Numbered from the stretch's first letter, positions 27,639-37,242 are shown. The stretch is DNA of 64,000 bases from Sphingopyxis sp. JAI108 (GCF_013410105.1 NZ_JACCCJ010000005.1:156190-220189), one strand, 5' to 3'. A program made the numbers and translations. Notes: generated by a model from the letters alone, not told the origin.

Positions 27639-28784
27639 ATGACGAAACTGGCTTGGGGCGCCGCCGCGGCGGCATTGGTCGCGGCGACGCCGGCGCTTGG
27701 CGCGGAGGCGTCGCAATCGACCTTCGGCAAGATGCCCGATGGGCGCAGCGTACCCGCGGTGACACTGACCAACGCCAATGGCATTTCGGCAAGGGTCATC
27801 GCGCTCGGCGCGACGCTGCAATCGGTCGTCATGCCCGACCGCGACGGCAAGAAAGCCGATGTCGCGCTCGGATACGACAATCTGGCCGACTATATCGACC
27901 AGCCGCAATATTTCGGATCGACCGTCGGCCGCTTCGCCAACCGCCTCGCGGGCGGGCGCTTCAAGCTCGACGGCAAGACCTGGCAGACGCCGGTCAACAA
28001 TGGTGCGAACGCGCTGCACGGCGGGACGCTCGGTTTCGACAAGGTGTTGTGGGAAGTGACCTCCGTCAAGAGCGGTCCGACGGCGTCGGTCACGCTGCGC
28101 TATGTCAGCCCCGACGGGGACCAGGGCTACCCCGGCACGATGACGGTCGGTGCCATCTATTCGCTCGACGAAAATAACGATCTGCGCATCGAATATGTCG
28201 CCACGACCGACCGGCCGACGATCGCGAACATCACTAACCATGCCTATTGGAACTTGTCGGGCGAGGGATCGGCGAACGGTGCGATGGGGCATGTCGTGAC
28301 GATCCCGGCGGAAAGCTATCTGCCGACCGATTCGGGCGCTATTCCGACCGGTGAATATCGTCCGGTGGCGGGGACCGTGTTCGATTTCCGCAAGCCGACC
28401 GCGATCGGCGACCGCGTCCGCGATGCCAGCGACGAGCAGATCGTCTTCGGCCGCGGCTACGACCATAATTGGGTGATCGGGCGGAAGGTCACAGCCGACC
28501 AGCATCTGATGGCGCGGGTCGAGGATCCGGCGTCGGGTCGCGGCTTCGAACTCTGGTCGAACCAGCCGGGGCTGCAGATGTATTCGGGCAATTTCTTCGA
28601 CGCGACGAGCCACGGCAAAAGCAAGAAGATTTACCGGATGGGCGACGCGCTGGTCATGGAGCCGCAGATTTTCCCCGACGCGCCGAACCAGAAGAATTTC
28701 CCGGACGCGCGCCTCGCGCCCGGTGGCACCTATCGCAACGTGATGACCTATCGCCTGACGACCGGAGCGAAGGCGAAGCAGTAG
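27639..28784 (+). CDS. galM: Exported aldose 1-epimerase (mutarotase)
   Basis: Galactose mutarotase family protein (381 aa) with a signal peptide (MTKLAWGAAAAALVAATPALGA), so it interconverts anomers in the periplasm. Catalytic residues are visible: H127 (ALHGG), H201 (NHAYWNL), the DHNW aspartate and E341 (EPQIFPD). ATG 27639 is preferred over GTG 27630 because GAGGAG lies at 8-nt spacing. It is last in the dehydratase-lactonase-mutarotase operon, 13 bp after the lactonase. It probably feeds the symporter or dehydrogenase with the right galactose anomer. Confidence 0.88.
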   Translation: MTKLAWGAAAAALVAATPALGAEASQSTFGKMPDGRSVPAVTLTNANGISARVIALGATLQSVVMPDRDGKKADVALGYDNLADYIDQPQYFGSTVGRFANRLAGGRFKLDGKTWQTPVNNGANALHGGTLGFDKVLWEVTSVKSGPTASVTLRYVSPDGDQGYPGTMTVGAIYSLDENNDLRIEYVATTDRPTIANITNHAYWNLSGEGSANGAMGHVVTIPAESYLPTDSGAIPTGEYRPVAGTVFDFRKPTAIGDRVRDASDEQIVFGRGYDHNWVIGRKVTADQHLMARVEDPASGRGFELWSNQPGLQMYSGNFFDATSHGKSKKIYRMGDALVMEPQIFPDAPNQKNFPDARLAPGGTYRNVMTYRLTTGAKAKQ

Positions 28785-28800
28785 GAGCTGACCGGTGCCG

Positions 28801-29541
28801 TCACCCCCGGGCGGCGGCACCGTCGGGCTTGGCGGCGTCGATCAGTTCGAGCACATCGCTGATCAGCGCGCGCATCGCCTTGCGCGCCTTGTCGGGATTG
28901 CCGGCCACGATCGCGTCGCGCACCGCGGCATGGTCGCCGACATTGGCGGTGCGGCCCTTGACGCGGTTGGTAAAGCGGATCGAGGTGCGCAGCGCGGTGC
29001 TGACGACGTCGCGAAACTGGGCGTAGAACGGGTTGCGCGAGGCTCGAAGCACGGCAATGTGAAACGCGATGTCGCTTTCCAGCGTATCATCGTCGCCGCG
29101 TTCGGCCTTTTCCATCCGTTTCAGCCCCGCGTTCACCCGCTCGATATCGTCCGCCGTCGCGACGCGCGCGGCCAATGCTGCCGCTTCGGGTTCGATCGCG
29201 ACGCGCAGCTCGTTGAACTGCCGGAGGAGGTCGATCGAAAATTGCCGCTCGAGCAGCCAGCGCAGGACATCGGTGTCGAAGAGGTTCCACGATGTCGTGG
29301 GCTGGACGATCGTGCCCTGACGCGGGCGGGCGCTCAGAAGCCCCTTCGCGGTCAGCATCTTCACCGCCTCGCGCGTCACCGAGCGGCTGACGCCATGCTG
29401 TTTCGCAAGCTCCGCCTCGGTCGGGAATATCTCGCCCTCATAATCGCCTACGACGATCGCACGCCCGATCGCATCGAGCATGCCATAGGTCAGATTACGC
29501 CCAAGTTGCGGTCCCGCATCGTCAATTCCCAATCCCGACAT
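28801..29541 (-). CDS. GntR/FadR-family regulator (copy 1)
   Basis: A 246-residue FadR-subfamily regulator: N-terminal winged helix (FPTEAELAKQHGVSRSVTREAVKML) and a C-terminal all-helical FCD ligand domain with the metal-type aspartate and histidines (DIAFH, GDHAA). ATG 29541 aligns with the start of its paralog at 42666; GTG 29562 is possible. Divergent from the sugar symporter operon. DgoR of E. coli, the galactonate-responsive repressor, is in the same subfamily. A sugar-acid-responsive repressor of this locus is therefore likely (inference). The recognition-helix stretch GVSRSVTREAVKMLTAKGLL is identical to that of copy 2. Confidence 0.88.
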   Translation of the reverse strand: MSGLGIDDAGPQLGRNLTYGMLDAIGRAIVVGDYEGEIFPTEAELAKQHGVSRSVTREAVKMLTAKGLLSARPRQGTIVQPTTSWNLFDTDVLRWLLERQFSIDLLRQFNELRVAIEPEAAALAARVATADDIERVNAGLKRMEKAERGDDDTLESDIAFHIAVLRASRNPFYAQFRDVVSTALRTSIRFTNRVKGRTANVGDHAAVRDAIVAGNPDKARKAMRALISDVLELIDAAKPDGAAARG

Positions 29542-29605
29542 GTTCGCCACGTTCGTCTCCACGCAATATTTTGACAGGCCTTATCACCGATTCCACACAG
29601 GAAGC

Positions 29606-29633
29606 TAGACAAGCCGTTTAAATCAGATAAATG
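29606..29633 (+). promoter_or_regulatory. Putative promoter for the symporter-dgoK-dgoA operon
   Basis: TAGACA (29606-29611), 16-nt spacer, TAAATG (29628-29633). The spacer end and -10 form the operator-like AATCAGATAAATG. Confidence 0.5.
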
Positions 29634-29635
29634 TG
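29621..29635 (+). promoter_or_regulatory. Putative regulon operator before symporter operon
   Basis: AATCAGATAAATGTG, 32 bp before the symporter start, overlapping the -10 box; a direct match to the locus-wide site. Confidence 0.5.
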
Positions 29636-29666
29636 ATTTCAATAAACAGCCAAGGGGAGAGTCCGT

Positions 29667-31301
29667 ATGTCGGGCCTGTCGCAAATCGATATCATCGTCA
29701 TCGTCATATATGCCATCGGCATTTTCGGCCTCGCGCAATGGGTGAGCCGCGAAAAGGCGGGGCACACCAAGGACACGTCCGATTATTTCCTCGCCTCGAA
29801 ATCGCTCCCCTGGTGGGCGATCGGCGCGTCGTTGATCGCGGCGAATATTTCGGCCGAGCAGATCGTCGGCATGTCGGGTTCGGGCTATGCCATCGGGCTT
29901 GCGATCGCCTCCTATGAATGGATGGCGGCGCTGACGCTGCTGATCGTCGGCAAATGGTTCCTGCCGATCTTCCTGAAGAATGAAATCTACACCATGCCGC
30001 AGTTCCTGGAACAGCGGTTCGGGCCGACGATCCGCACCGTGATGGCTATATTCTGGCTGGTTCTCTACATCTTTGTGAACCTTACCTCGATCCTGTGGCT
30101 CGGTTCGATCGCCGTCACCCAGGTTGCGGGGGTGAACCAGGACGTCGCCTTGTTCGGCCTCGGCGCCTTCGCGCTCGTCTACCAGCTTCGCGGCGGGCTC
30201 AAGGCGGTGGCGCTCACCGATATCGTCCAGGTGACGCTGCTCGTGTTCGGCGGCCTCGTCATCTCCTATCTCACGCTCAGCCAGATCGGCGGCGATGCAG
30301 GCGTGCTGGGCGGCTTTGCGCGCCTGACCACTGAATTGCCCGAAAAATTCGACATGATCCTCTCGCAGGACAATCCGTTTTACAAGGATTTGCCCGGGCT
30401 TTCGGTGCTGATCGGCGGCATGTGGATCGCGAACCTCAGCTATTGGGGGTTCAATCAATATATCATCCAGCGCGCGCTGGCGGCCAAGAACCTTGGCGAA
30501 GCGCAAAAGGGTGTGGTGTTCGCCGCCTTCCTGAAGCTGCTGATGCCCGTCATCATCGTGCTGCCCGGTATCGCTGCGGTGATCCTCGCGCCCGATCTGG
30601 CCAAGCCCGACCAGGCCTATCCGACGATGATGGGGCTGCTCCCGGTCGGCCTGCTCGGCCTTGTCTTCGCAGCATTGGTCGCGGCAATCATCGCCTCGAC
30701 GGCGTCCAAGATCAATTCGGTCGCCACCATTTTCACGCTCGACCTCTATGCCAAGATGAAAGGGGTGGAGTCGCGAGCGCAGGATGCCAGTCAGGACGCT
30801 AACCTCACCAGCGCGCACGAACGCCAGCTCGTTTTTGTCGGCCGGATCACCGCCGTCGTCGCGACGCTTCTCGCGATCTTCACCGCGCGTCCCTTGCTCG
30901 GCAGCCTCGATCAGGCATTCCAGTATATCCAGGAATTCTCCGGTTTCGTGACGCCGGGCATCACCGTCATATTCCTGCTCGGCCTGTTCTGGCCCCGCGC
31001 GACCGAAGCAGGGGCGCTGGTCGGTGCTGTCGCCTCGGTGCTGTTCAGCCTCATTTTCTGGTTCCCTGCCGAATGGGGCGGGATCGCGGCGTTCAACGCC
31101 GTACCTTTTATGGATCGCATGCTCATCGTCTTCTTCGCCAGCCTGGCGTTGGCGGTGATCGTCTCGCTCGCACGCCCCGCGCGTGCCGACAGCAACCGGA
31201 TCGTCATGCAAGGCGTCTCTTTCGCCACGACCAGGGGCTTCAATATCGCCGGGGTGCTGGTGATCCTGATCCTCATCGCGCTCTACGCGACCTGGTGGTG
31301 A
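29667..31301 (+). CDS. SSS-family sodium:sugar symporter
   Basis: Inner-membrane sodium/solute symporter (544 aa) of the SglT/vSGLT type, with about 14 hydrophobic helices. It opens with IDIIVIVIYAIGIFGLAQWVSREKAGHTKDTSDYFLASKSLPWWAIGASLIAANISAEQIVGMSGSGYA cut here to its family hallmarks: the DYFLASKSLPWW and ANISAEQ segments. The later SYWGFNQYIIQRALAAKN segment is also typical of sugar-transporting members. AAGGGGAGA precedes ATG 29667. It is first in an operon with dgoK, dgoA and a sulfatase, and its stop overlaps the kinase GTG. Galactose is the most likely cargo. Confidence 0.88.
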   Translation: MSGLSQIDIIVIVIYAIGIFGLAQWVSREKAGHTKDTSDYFLASKSLPWWAIGASLIAANISAEQIVGMSGSGYAIGLAIASYEWMAALTLLIVGKWFLPIFLKNEIYTMPQFLEQRFGPTIRTVMAIFWLVLYIFVNLTSILWLGSIAVTQVAGVNQDVALFGLGAFALVYQLRGGLKAVALTDIVQVTLLVFGGLVISYLTLSQIGGDAGVLGGFARLTTELPEKFDMILSQDNPFYKDLPGLSVLIGGMWIANLSYWGFNQYIIQRALAAKNLGEAQKGVVFAAFLKLLMPVIIVLPGIAAVILAPDLAKPDQAYPTMMGLLPVGLLGLVFAALVAAIIASTASKINSVATIFTLDLYAKMKGVESRAQDASQDANLTSAHERQLVFVGRITAVVATLLAIFTARPLLGSLDQAFQYIQEFSGFVTPGITVIFLLGLFWPRATEAGALVGAVASVLFSLIFWFPAEWGGIAAFNAVPFMDRMLIVFFASLALAVIVSLARPARADSNRIVMQGVSFATTRGFNIAGVLVILILIALYATWW

Positions 31302-32170
31302 GCGCGCCGTCCGCCTTTCTCGCCATCGACTGGGGCACGACCAACCGGCGTGTGTTCCGCTTCGAGGGCGGCGCGGTCGCGCATACCGAGCGCGACGACC
31401 GCGGCGCTGCGTCGGTCAGCGACTTCGCGGGCGAAGTCGCGGCGATCCGCGAGCGCTTCGGCGACCTGCCGATGCTGCTCGCGGGCATGGTCGGCTCGAC
31501 CGTCGGCTGGCGCGTCGTGCCCTATGTCGCGGCGCCGGCGGGGATCGACGAGCTGGTCGCGGGGCTCGACTGGATCGATGACCGGACTGCGATCGTACCG
31601 GGCGTTTCCTGTTCGCAAAATGGCCGCGCCGACGTGATGCGCGGCGAGGAGGTGCAGTTGCTCGGCGCGGTGGCGGGCTGGATGTCGCCGCCCGACGCGC
31701 TGCTCGTGCAGCCCGGAACGCATTGCAAATGGGCGACGATGGCCGGCGGGCGCATCACCGGCTTCACCACCGCGATGACGGGCGAGCTTTTCGCTTTGCT
31801 TCGCGGACACAGCCTGCTCGCGGGTTCGCTGACCGCTGAGGTCACTGACGGCGACGCGTTTCGCGAAGGGCTGGCCGAAGGCGCGCGGCGCGACCTCGCC
31901 GCCTCGCTGTTCGGCATCCGCGCGGCGTCGGTGCTCGGCCTGCGCGACGATGCCGATGCGGCCTCCTTCGCGAGCGGCGTGCTGATCGGGGCCGATGTCA
32001 CCGCGCGCATGGACGATTGCGCGTTCGAGCAGATCCATATTCTCGCCGACCCTGCGCTCGGCAATCTTTATGCCACCGCCGTCGCGGCGACCGGCCGCGA
32101 GCCGGTGATCGTCGACAGCCATAGCGCCTTTGCGCGCGGCATCCTCGCCATCGGAGACAATGCCCTATGA
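31298..32170 (+). CDS. dgoK: 2-keto-3-deoxygalactonate kinase
   Basis: A 290-residue DgoK-family sugar-acid kinase (actin/hexokinase fold) that phosphorylates 2-keto-3-deoxygalactonate at C6. Visible motifs: LAIDWGTTNRR (phosphate loop), MVGSTVGW, and LVQPGTHCKWA. Initiation is at GTG 31298, which overlaps the symporter stop (GTGA) and is the only start just ahead of the phosphate loop. Its own stop overlaps the aldolase ATG (ATGA), so symporter, kinase and aldolase are translationally coupled. The neighbouring aldolase confirms the galactonate branch. Confidence 0.92.
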   Translation: MSAPSAFLAIDWGTTNRRVFRFEGGAVAHTERDDRGAASVSDFAGEVAAIRERFGDLPMLLAGMVGSTVGWRVVPYVAAPAGIDELVAGLDWIDDRTAIVPGVSCSQNGRADVMRGEEVQLLGAVAGWMSPPDALLVQPGTHCKWATMAGGRITGFTTAMTGELFALLRGHSLLAGSLTAEVTDGDAFREGLAEGARRDLAASLFGIRAASVLGLRDDADAASFASGVLIGADVTARMDDCAFEQIHILADPALGNLYATAVAATGREPVIVDSHSAFARGILAIGDNAL

Positions 32171-32796
32171 CCCATATTGCCGCCTTCGACGCCGCCTTCG
32201 CCCGCTGCCCGTTGATCGCGATCCTGCGCGGGGTGAAACCGGACGAAGTCGAGGCGATCGGCGAGGCGCTGGTCGAGGCGGGCTTCACGCTGATCGAAGT
32301 GCCGCTGAACTCGCCCGACCCGCTGGACAGCATCGGCCGCCTCGCGGGCCGTTTGAAAGGACGTGCGGTAATCGGTGCCGGGACGGTGCTGACGACCGCC
32401 GATGTTGCCGCCGTCGCTGATGCGGGCGGAACGATGATCATCTCGCCCAACACCAATGTCGACGTCGTGGCCGCGGCGGTTGGAGCAGGGCTCGTGTCGC
32501 TTCCGGGCTTCGCGACCCCCAGCGAGGCCTTTGCCGCGCTGGCGGCGGGCGCGACGGCGCTGAAGCTGTTTCCGGCCGAGGCCGCCAGCCCGGCGGTACT
32601 CAAGGCGCTGGGCGCGGTGGTTCCGGCGGGGACGCGATTGCTGCCCGTCGGGGGGATCGCGCCCGACAATATGGCGCCATGGACGGCGGCTGGCGCGGCG
32701 GGCTTTGGCCTCGGGTCGGCGCTTTACCGGCCGGGCGTGACTGCGGGCGAGGTCGGTGAGCGCGCACGCGCCTTCATCGCCGCGCTTGGCCGATAA
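32167..32796 (+). CDS. dgoA: 2-keto-3-deoxy-6-phosphogalactonate aldolase
   Basis: A 209-residue KDPG/KDPGal-family class I aldolase that cleaves KDPGal to pyruvate and glyceraldehyde 3-phosphate. The acid/base glutamate E44 (LIEVPLNSP) and Schiff-base lysine K133 (ALKLFPAE) are in place. The EVPLNSPDP wording is typical of DgoA rather than Eda. Start ATG 32167 overlaps the kinase stop. It completes the galactose oxidation route and lies 26 bp before a sulfatase gene in the same operon. Confidence 0.92.
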   Translation: MTHIAAFDAAFARCPLIAILRGVKPDEVEAIGEALVEAGFTLIEVPLNSPDPLDSIGRLAGRLKGRAVIGAGTVLTTADVAAVADAGGTMIISPNTNVDVVAAAVGAGLVSLPGFATPSEAFAALAAGATALKLFPAEAASPAVLKALGAVVPAGTRLLPVGGIAPDNMAPWTAAGAAGFGLGSALYRPGVTAGEVGERARAFIAALGR

Positions 32797-32822
32797 TAAC
32801 TTCATAATCCGGGAGATTTCCG

Positions 32823-34244
32823 ATGAGTAAATTCAGCCGGCGCAATCTGGTGCTCGCATCGAGCATCCTCGCCTTTTCCTTCGCGTCTGCCGCGCCCGGT
32901 TACGCGCAAGGCGCCGCCAAGGCGTCCGCGAAGCCCAATATCGTGATCTTCCTCGCGGACGACCTCAGCTACGGCGACGTGTCGATCAACGGCGACGCCA
33001 ATGTCCGCACCCCGGCGTTGCAGCGCCTCGCGTCCGAAGGCATGTCGTTCGACCGTGCCTTCGTCGCCTCGCCCGCCTGCGCGCCGAGCCGCGCCGCCTT
33101 GCTCACCGGCATGATGCCCGCGCGCAACGGGGCGGAGGCGAACCACGACCGCGCCAACGCGGCGATCCGCAAGCTGCCGTCCTATTTGCAGGAACAGGGG
33201 TATCAGGTCGTCGCCTTCGGCAAGGTCGCGCACTATCAGCACACCGGAACCTATGGTTTCGATTATTATGCGAACGACACCTTCCACGATCACAAGGGCA
33301 TTCCGGCTGCGGCCGAATGGCTGAAGGAGCGCAAGGACAAGCGCCCGCTCGCGCTGTTCGTGGGCAGCAACTGGCCGCATGTGCCGTGGCCGCGGACGAC
33401 CGAAGGCTATGATCCGGCGGCGATGAAGCTGCCGCCGAAGACGGTCGACACGCCGATCACGCGCGATGCGCGCGCGCGCTTCTATGCCGCGGTGACGCGG
33501 ATGGACCAGGATCTCGCGTCGACGATGGACGCGGTCGATGCCGTGCTGGGGAAGGACACGTTCGTTCTCTATTCGACCGACCATGGCACGCAGTGGCCGT
33601 TCGGGAAGTGGAACCTCTATGACACGGGCACGCGCGTGCCGATGGTCGTGCGCTGGAACGGCCATGTGAAGGCGGGAACCCGTACCGACGCGATGGTGAG
33701 CTGGGTCGATGTCCTGCCGACGCTGGTCGAGCTTGCCGGAGGCAAGGCACCCGAAGGCATCGACGGCCTTTCCTTTGCCGGCCTGGTGGGCGTCGGCAAG
33801 CAGGCCGCAGGGCGGAAAGAGATTTTCACCACGCATAACAATGACGGCCGCGTGAACGTCTATCCGATGCGCAGCATCCGCACCGATCGCTGGAAATATA
33901 TCGAAAACCTCCACCCCGACTGGACTTACACGACGCACATCGACCTGAAGGTGAAGCGCACCGATTCGGGCGCCTATTTCCCTTCGTGGCGCGACGCGGC
34001 GGACAAGGACCCCGCCGCCAAGGCGATCGTCGACAGCTATTACAAGCGGCCCGCCGAGGAACTTTATGACCTGAAGGCGGACCCCGATGAAAAGGTGAAC
34101 CTGGCCGGCGACCCGCGCTACGCCAAGACATTGTCGGAACTTCGCGGCCGGCTCGCCGCGTGGCGCAAGGCGCAGGGCGACAGCGGGGCGGTTCCCGTCA
34201 AACCCCGCTTCGAACGCGGCGCGATGGACGGCGAGGGCGACTGA
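32823..34244 (+). CDS. Type I sulfatase, CAPSR
   Basis: Exported sulfatase (473 aa) with signal peptide MSKFSRRNLVLASSILAFSFASAAPGYAQ, KPNIVIFLADDLSYGD, formylglycine site C86-A-P-S-R, and GTRVPMVVRW. The C-terminal wording (YFPSWRDAA..., RPAEELYDLKADP) resembles the heparan N-sulfatase-like S1_8 group, though nothing else here suggests heparan. GGGAGA precedes ATG 32823. It ends the symporter-dgoK-dgoA operon, linking desulfation directly to galactose catabolism. A terminator follows. Confidence 0.92.
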   Translation: MSKFSRRNLVLASSILAFSFASAAPGYAQGAAKASAKPNIVIFLADDLSYGDVSINGDANVRTPALQRLASEGMSFDRAFVASPACAPSRAALLTGMMPARNGAEANHDRANAAIRKLPSYLQEQGYQVVAFGKVAHYQHTGTYGFDYYANDTFHDHKGIPAAAEWLKERKDKRPLALFVGSNWPHVPWPRTTEGYDPAAMKLPPKTVDTPITRDARARFYAAVTRMDQDLASTMDAVDAVLGKDTFVLYSTDHGTQWPFGKWNLYDTGTRVPMVVRWNGHVKAGTRTDAMVSWVDVLPTLVELAGGKAPEGIDGLSFAGLVGVGKQAAGRKEIFTTHNNDGRVNVYPMRSIRTDRWKYIENLHPDWTYTTHIDLKVKRTDSGAYFPSWRDAADKDPAAKAIVDSYYKRPAEELYDLKADPDEKVNLAGDPRYAKTLSELRGRLAAWRKAQGDSGAVPVKPRFERGAMDGEGD

Positions 34245-34265
34245 GAACGGTCACCGTTCAATCGA

Positions 34266-34304
34266 CAAAAAAATGCGCCGAATCCACCTCCGGCGCATTT
34301 TTTC
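34266..34304 (+). terminator. Rho-independent terminator
   Basis: ATGCGCCG (34273-34280) pairs with CGGCGCAT (34291-34298), flanked by an A run and a T run. Ends the symporter-dgoK-dgoA-sulfatase operon. Confidence 0.85.
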
Positions 34305-34352
34305 TAGCGGTGCCACGTCGCGATCGCGCGTTGCGGTATTCTCCGTTTTATA

Positions 34353-34365
34353 TTATTTATCGTTT
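34353..34365 (-). promoter_or_regulatory. Putative regulon operator before TonB receptor 3
   Basis: Minus strand AAACGATAAATAA, about 67 bp before the receptor start; GATAAAT core as in the other sites. Confidence 0.4.
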
Positions 34366-34431
34366 CAAGAATCGATCCCGCGACCGGGGCCGGTGACGAG
34401 CGCGCGAAACGCGTCGAACAGGGAGAGGGTT

Positions 34432-37230
34432 ATGCGTAAGACTTTGTTGGGCGCGGTGTCGGCGACGGCCGTGTTCGTTTCGATGCCGGCGGTTGCTCAG
34501 GATATGGCGGCGCCGGCGGCGCAGGATCAGTCCCGGCAAGCGGAAAGCGCCGACGGCGACATCGTCGTCACCGGCGTGCGCCAGTCGCTCGAACGCGCGG
34601 CGGAGGTGAAACGCAACGCCACGCAGGTCGTCGATTCGATCGTCGCGACCGACATCGGAAAGCTGCCCGACCCGACCGTCGCCGCGGCGCTGCAGCGCGT
34701 TCCGGGCATCCAGGTCCAGAACGACCGCAACAACGAACTGTCGACCGTCCGCATCCGCGGCCTCACCGACATATTGACGACGGTGAACGGGCGCGAGGTC
34801 GTGACCACGACCGGGCGCGGCTTCGACCTGCAGGACGTCCCCGCCGAAGCCCTCGCGCGGATCGACGCCTTCAAATCTCAGACCGCCGACCAGATCGAGG
34901 GTGGGGTCGCGGGCGCGCTCGACCTGCGTCTCAACCGCCCGTTCAGCTTCCGCGACCCGACACTGGTCCTGACGGCGCGCCAGAATTACGCGACGACCGC
35001 CGACGCGAGCAACCCGCAGTTCGGCGCGCTCGCCGCCGCGAAGACCGATTCGTCGATTGGCGAGATCGGCGCGCTGGTCAATGTGACCTATTCGCAGGCC
35101 GAGAATATTCGCAGCGTCACCAATCTGGGTGAACGCCGCTTCGTCTCGGGCGCGCCCTTCGGCACGGCGGACATCATGATGCCGCAGGTGCTGCGCAACA
35201 TGCCCGACGTCGGCGATATCAAGCGTTTCCAGGCCAATGCCGCGCTGCAATGGCAGGCGACCCCGTCGCTGCAATTCTATGCCGACGGCCTTTATACCTA
35301 TTTCAACAGCACGACGGGCTTCGCCGGTTTCAACCCCCAGCCTTTCACCAACAATTCGCAGATCGCCGAGATCACCCTTAGCGATTATTGCATCGACGCG
35401 CGCGTCAACGGCGCGGGGACGAACCCGCAGATCGTGAACAATGCCGATGGCACGCAAACGCTTCAGCCCGCGACTGTCAGAACGATGTGCGAGCCCACGA
35501 GCGCGCGCTTCAACAATGTCGTGGTCAACCAGAACAGCTCGTCTGAAGAGGTGACGCAGCGGAACAAGATGGTCGCCGGCGGCCTGATTTTCGAACAGGA
35601 TCGCGGCGTGCTCAAGGTCGACGTCGCCTATCAGACGTCGCGCTCGGTGACCGAGAATTTCAACGCCGAAGTCGGCCAGCGCGTGCCGACGGTCTTCGTC
35701 GAATTCGACGATAATGACGGCCCATCTTTCACGATCGATCCGTCGATCCCGCTCAGCTCCGAAAATGTCTCGCTGCGCAATTCGATCAACCAGAATTTCT
35801 CGACCGGCAAGGGCAGCCTGTTCCAGGCGCGCATGGACAGCGAATATGAATTCGACGGCATATTGACCAAGCTTCGCGGCGGCCTGCGTTACGCCAAGCG
35901 CGAGGCGCGGTTCCAGGAAGTGCGCCAGACCAACACCGTGCAGTCGATCGGCTTCGGCAATATCGGTACCCCGTCGGAAGCGAATGCGCGGCTGATTTCT
36001 TCGTTGCCGCTGTCGCCCGATTTCCTGGGTGTGATCGGCGTCGCGCCGCGGCTCAATGGCGGGCAGGCGTTCCTGGGCGTGAATCCCGCCTATCTGCGGT
36101 CCGAACGTGGGCGGAACGAACTGCGCGACCTGTTCGGCCTGCCGCTCGAGGCGCCGCCTTACGATCCGACCAAGGAATTCAACGCCAGCGAGGAAACCTT
36201 GGCCGCCTATCTGGAGGGCGGCTATGAAATCCCGATCGGCGCGCTCACCCTCGACGGGGTGGTCGGCACGCGCGTCGTCAAGACCGACCGCACCATCTCC
36301 GGCTTCGAGCGCGTCGAGGGCAGCGATGCCTTCAGCCCGATCGTTGCCAAGAGGTCGGACGTCGATATCCTGCCGTCGGCGACCGCGCGCCTGAAATTCC
36401 CGGGCTCGTTCCAGACGCGCCTGACCTATTCCCGCTCGATGCGCCGCCCCGATTTCGGTTCGCTCAACCCTTCCGAATCGCTGACCGTCGTCGGTAACGT
36501 GTTCCTCATCAACAACGGCCAGCGCGGCAATCCCGACCTGCGCCCGCAGCAATCTGACAGCATCGACCTGACCGCCGAATATTATTTCGACAGCGGCTAT
36601 GTCGCGATCACCGGTTATTATCGCTCGATCAAGGACCGTGTCGTCACCGCCAACCGGCAGGAGGAGATCGGCGGCGAAAATTACCTGATCTCCACCCCGC
36701 GCAATGTCGGATCGGTCGACCTCAAGGGCATCGAGGTCAGCGCCCAATATTTCTTCGACTTCCTGCCAGGCGCGCTGTCGGGCTTCGGCGTGCAGGGGGC
36801 GTTCACGCTCGCCGATTCGAAGATCAAGGGCGACGATCCCCTCGCGGGCAATCCGCTGGTCGGCGTGTCCAAATATAATTACACCGCCGGACTGCTCTAT
36901 GACAAAAAGGGTCTGAGCGGGCGCCTGATCTGGACCTTCCGGTCGAAATATATCAACGGCGACAATACGGGCGGCGTCGCGGTGCGACCCTATGACGAAG
37001 GTCGGCCGGTCGACGCGCCCTATATCCCGGTGTTCCTGTCCTATGTCCGGCCTGCCGGCCGCCTCGACTTCAGCATCGGTTATGATGTGACCGATGCGCT
37101 GCGGCTCGACATCGGCGGGACGAACATCCTGCGCAACAAGACGTCGACCTATTGGGGCGACGAACGCGTCGTGTTCGCCCTGCAGGGCGACGAGACGGTG
37201 TATAGCATCGGTGCCCGGGTGAAATTCTAA
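34432..37230 (+). CDS. TonB-dependent outer-membrane receptor
   Basis: A 932-residue receptor: signal peptide MRKTLLGAVSATAVFVSMPAVAQ, TonB box DIVVTGVRQSLERAAEVKR, plug with LPDPTVAAALQRVPGIQVQNDRNNE cut to its hallmark VPGIQV, and barrel ending YSIGARVKF. GAGAGGG precedes ATG 34432. It is a close paralog of the receptor at 50590-53400, with long shared plug and C-terminal blocks. It is co-transcribed with a GH43 gene 12 bp downstream. Likely a receptor for galactan oligosaccharides; the exact ligand is unknown. Confidence 0.92.
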   Translation: MRKTLLGAVSATAVFVSMPAVAQDMAAPAAQDQSRQAESADGDIVVTGVRQSLERAAEVKRNATQVVDSIVATDIGKLPDPTVAAALQRVPGIQVQNDRNNELSTVRIRGLTDILTTVNGREVVTTTGRGFDLQDVPAEALARIDAFKSQTADQIEGGVAGALDLRLNRPFSFRDPTLVLTARQNYATTADASNPQFGALAAAKTDSSIGEIGALVNVTYSQAENIRSVTNLGERRFVSGAPFGTADIMMPQVLRNMPDVGDIKRFQANAALQWQATPSLQFYADGLYTYFNSTTGFAGFNPQPFTNNSQIAEITLSDYCIDARVNGAGTNPQIVNNADGTQTLQPATVRTMCEPTSARFNNVVVNQNSSSEEVTQRNKMVAGGLIFEQDRGVLKVDVAYQTSRSVTENFNAEVGQRVPTVFVEFDDNDGPSFTIDPSIPLSSENVSLRNSINQNFSTGKGSLFQARMDSEYEFDGILTKLRGGLRYAKREARFQEVRQTNTVQSIGFGNIGTPSEANARLISSLPLSPDFLGVIGVAPRLNGGQAFLGVNPAYLRSERGRNELRDLFGLPLEAPPYDPTKEFNASEETLAAYLEGGYEIPIGALTLDGVVGTRVVKTDRTISGFERVEGSDAFSPIVAKRSDVDILPSATARLKFPGSFQTRLTYSRSMRRPDFGSLNPSESLTVVGNVFLINNGQRGNPDLRPQQSDSIDLTAEYYFDSGYVAITGYYRSIKDRVVTANRQEEIGGENYLISTPRNVGSVDLKGIEVSAQYFFDFLPGALSGFGVQGAFTLADSKIKGDDPLAGNPLVGVSKYNYTAGLLYDKKGLSGRLIWTFRSKYINGDNTGGVAVRPYDEGRPVDAPYIPVFLSYVRPAGRLDFSIGYDVTDALRLDIGGTNILRNKTSTYWGDERVVFALQGDETVYSIGARVKF

Positions 37231-37242
37231 CGAGGGAAATAC

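Noticed and set aside
29490..31211. Minus-strand open frame antisense to the SSS symporter
   Set aside because: Low-complexity Asp/Arg/His-rich translation; the symporter on the other strand is well supported.
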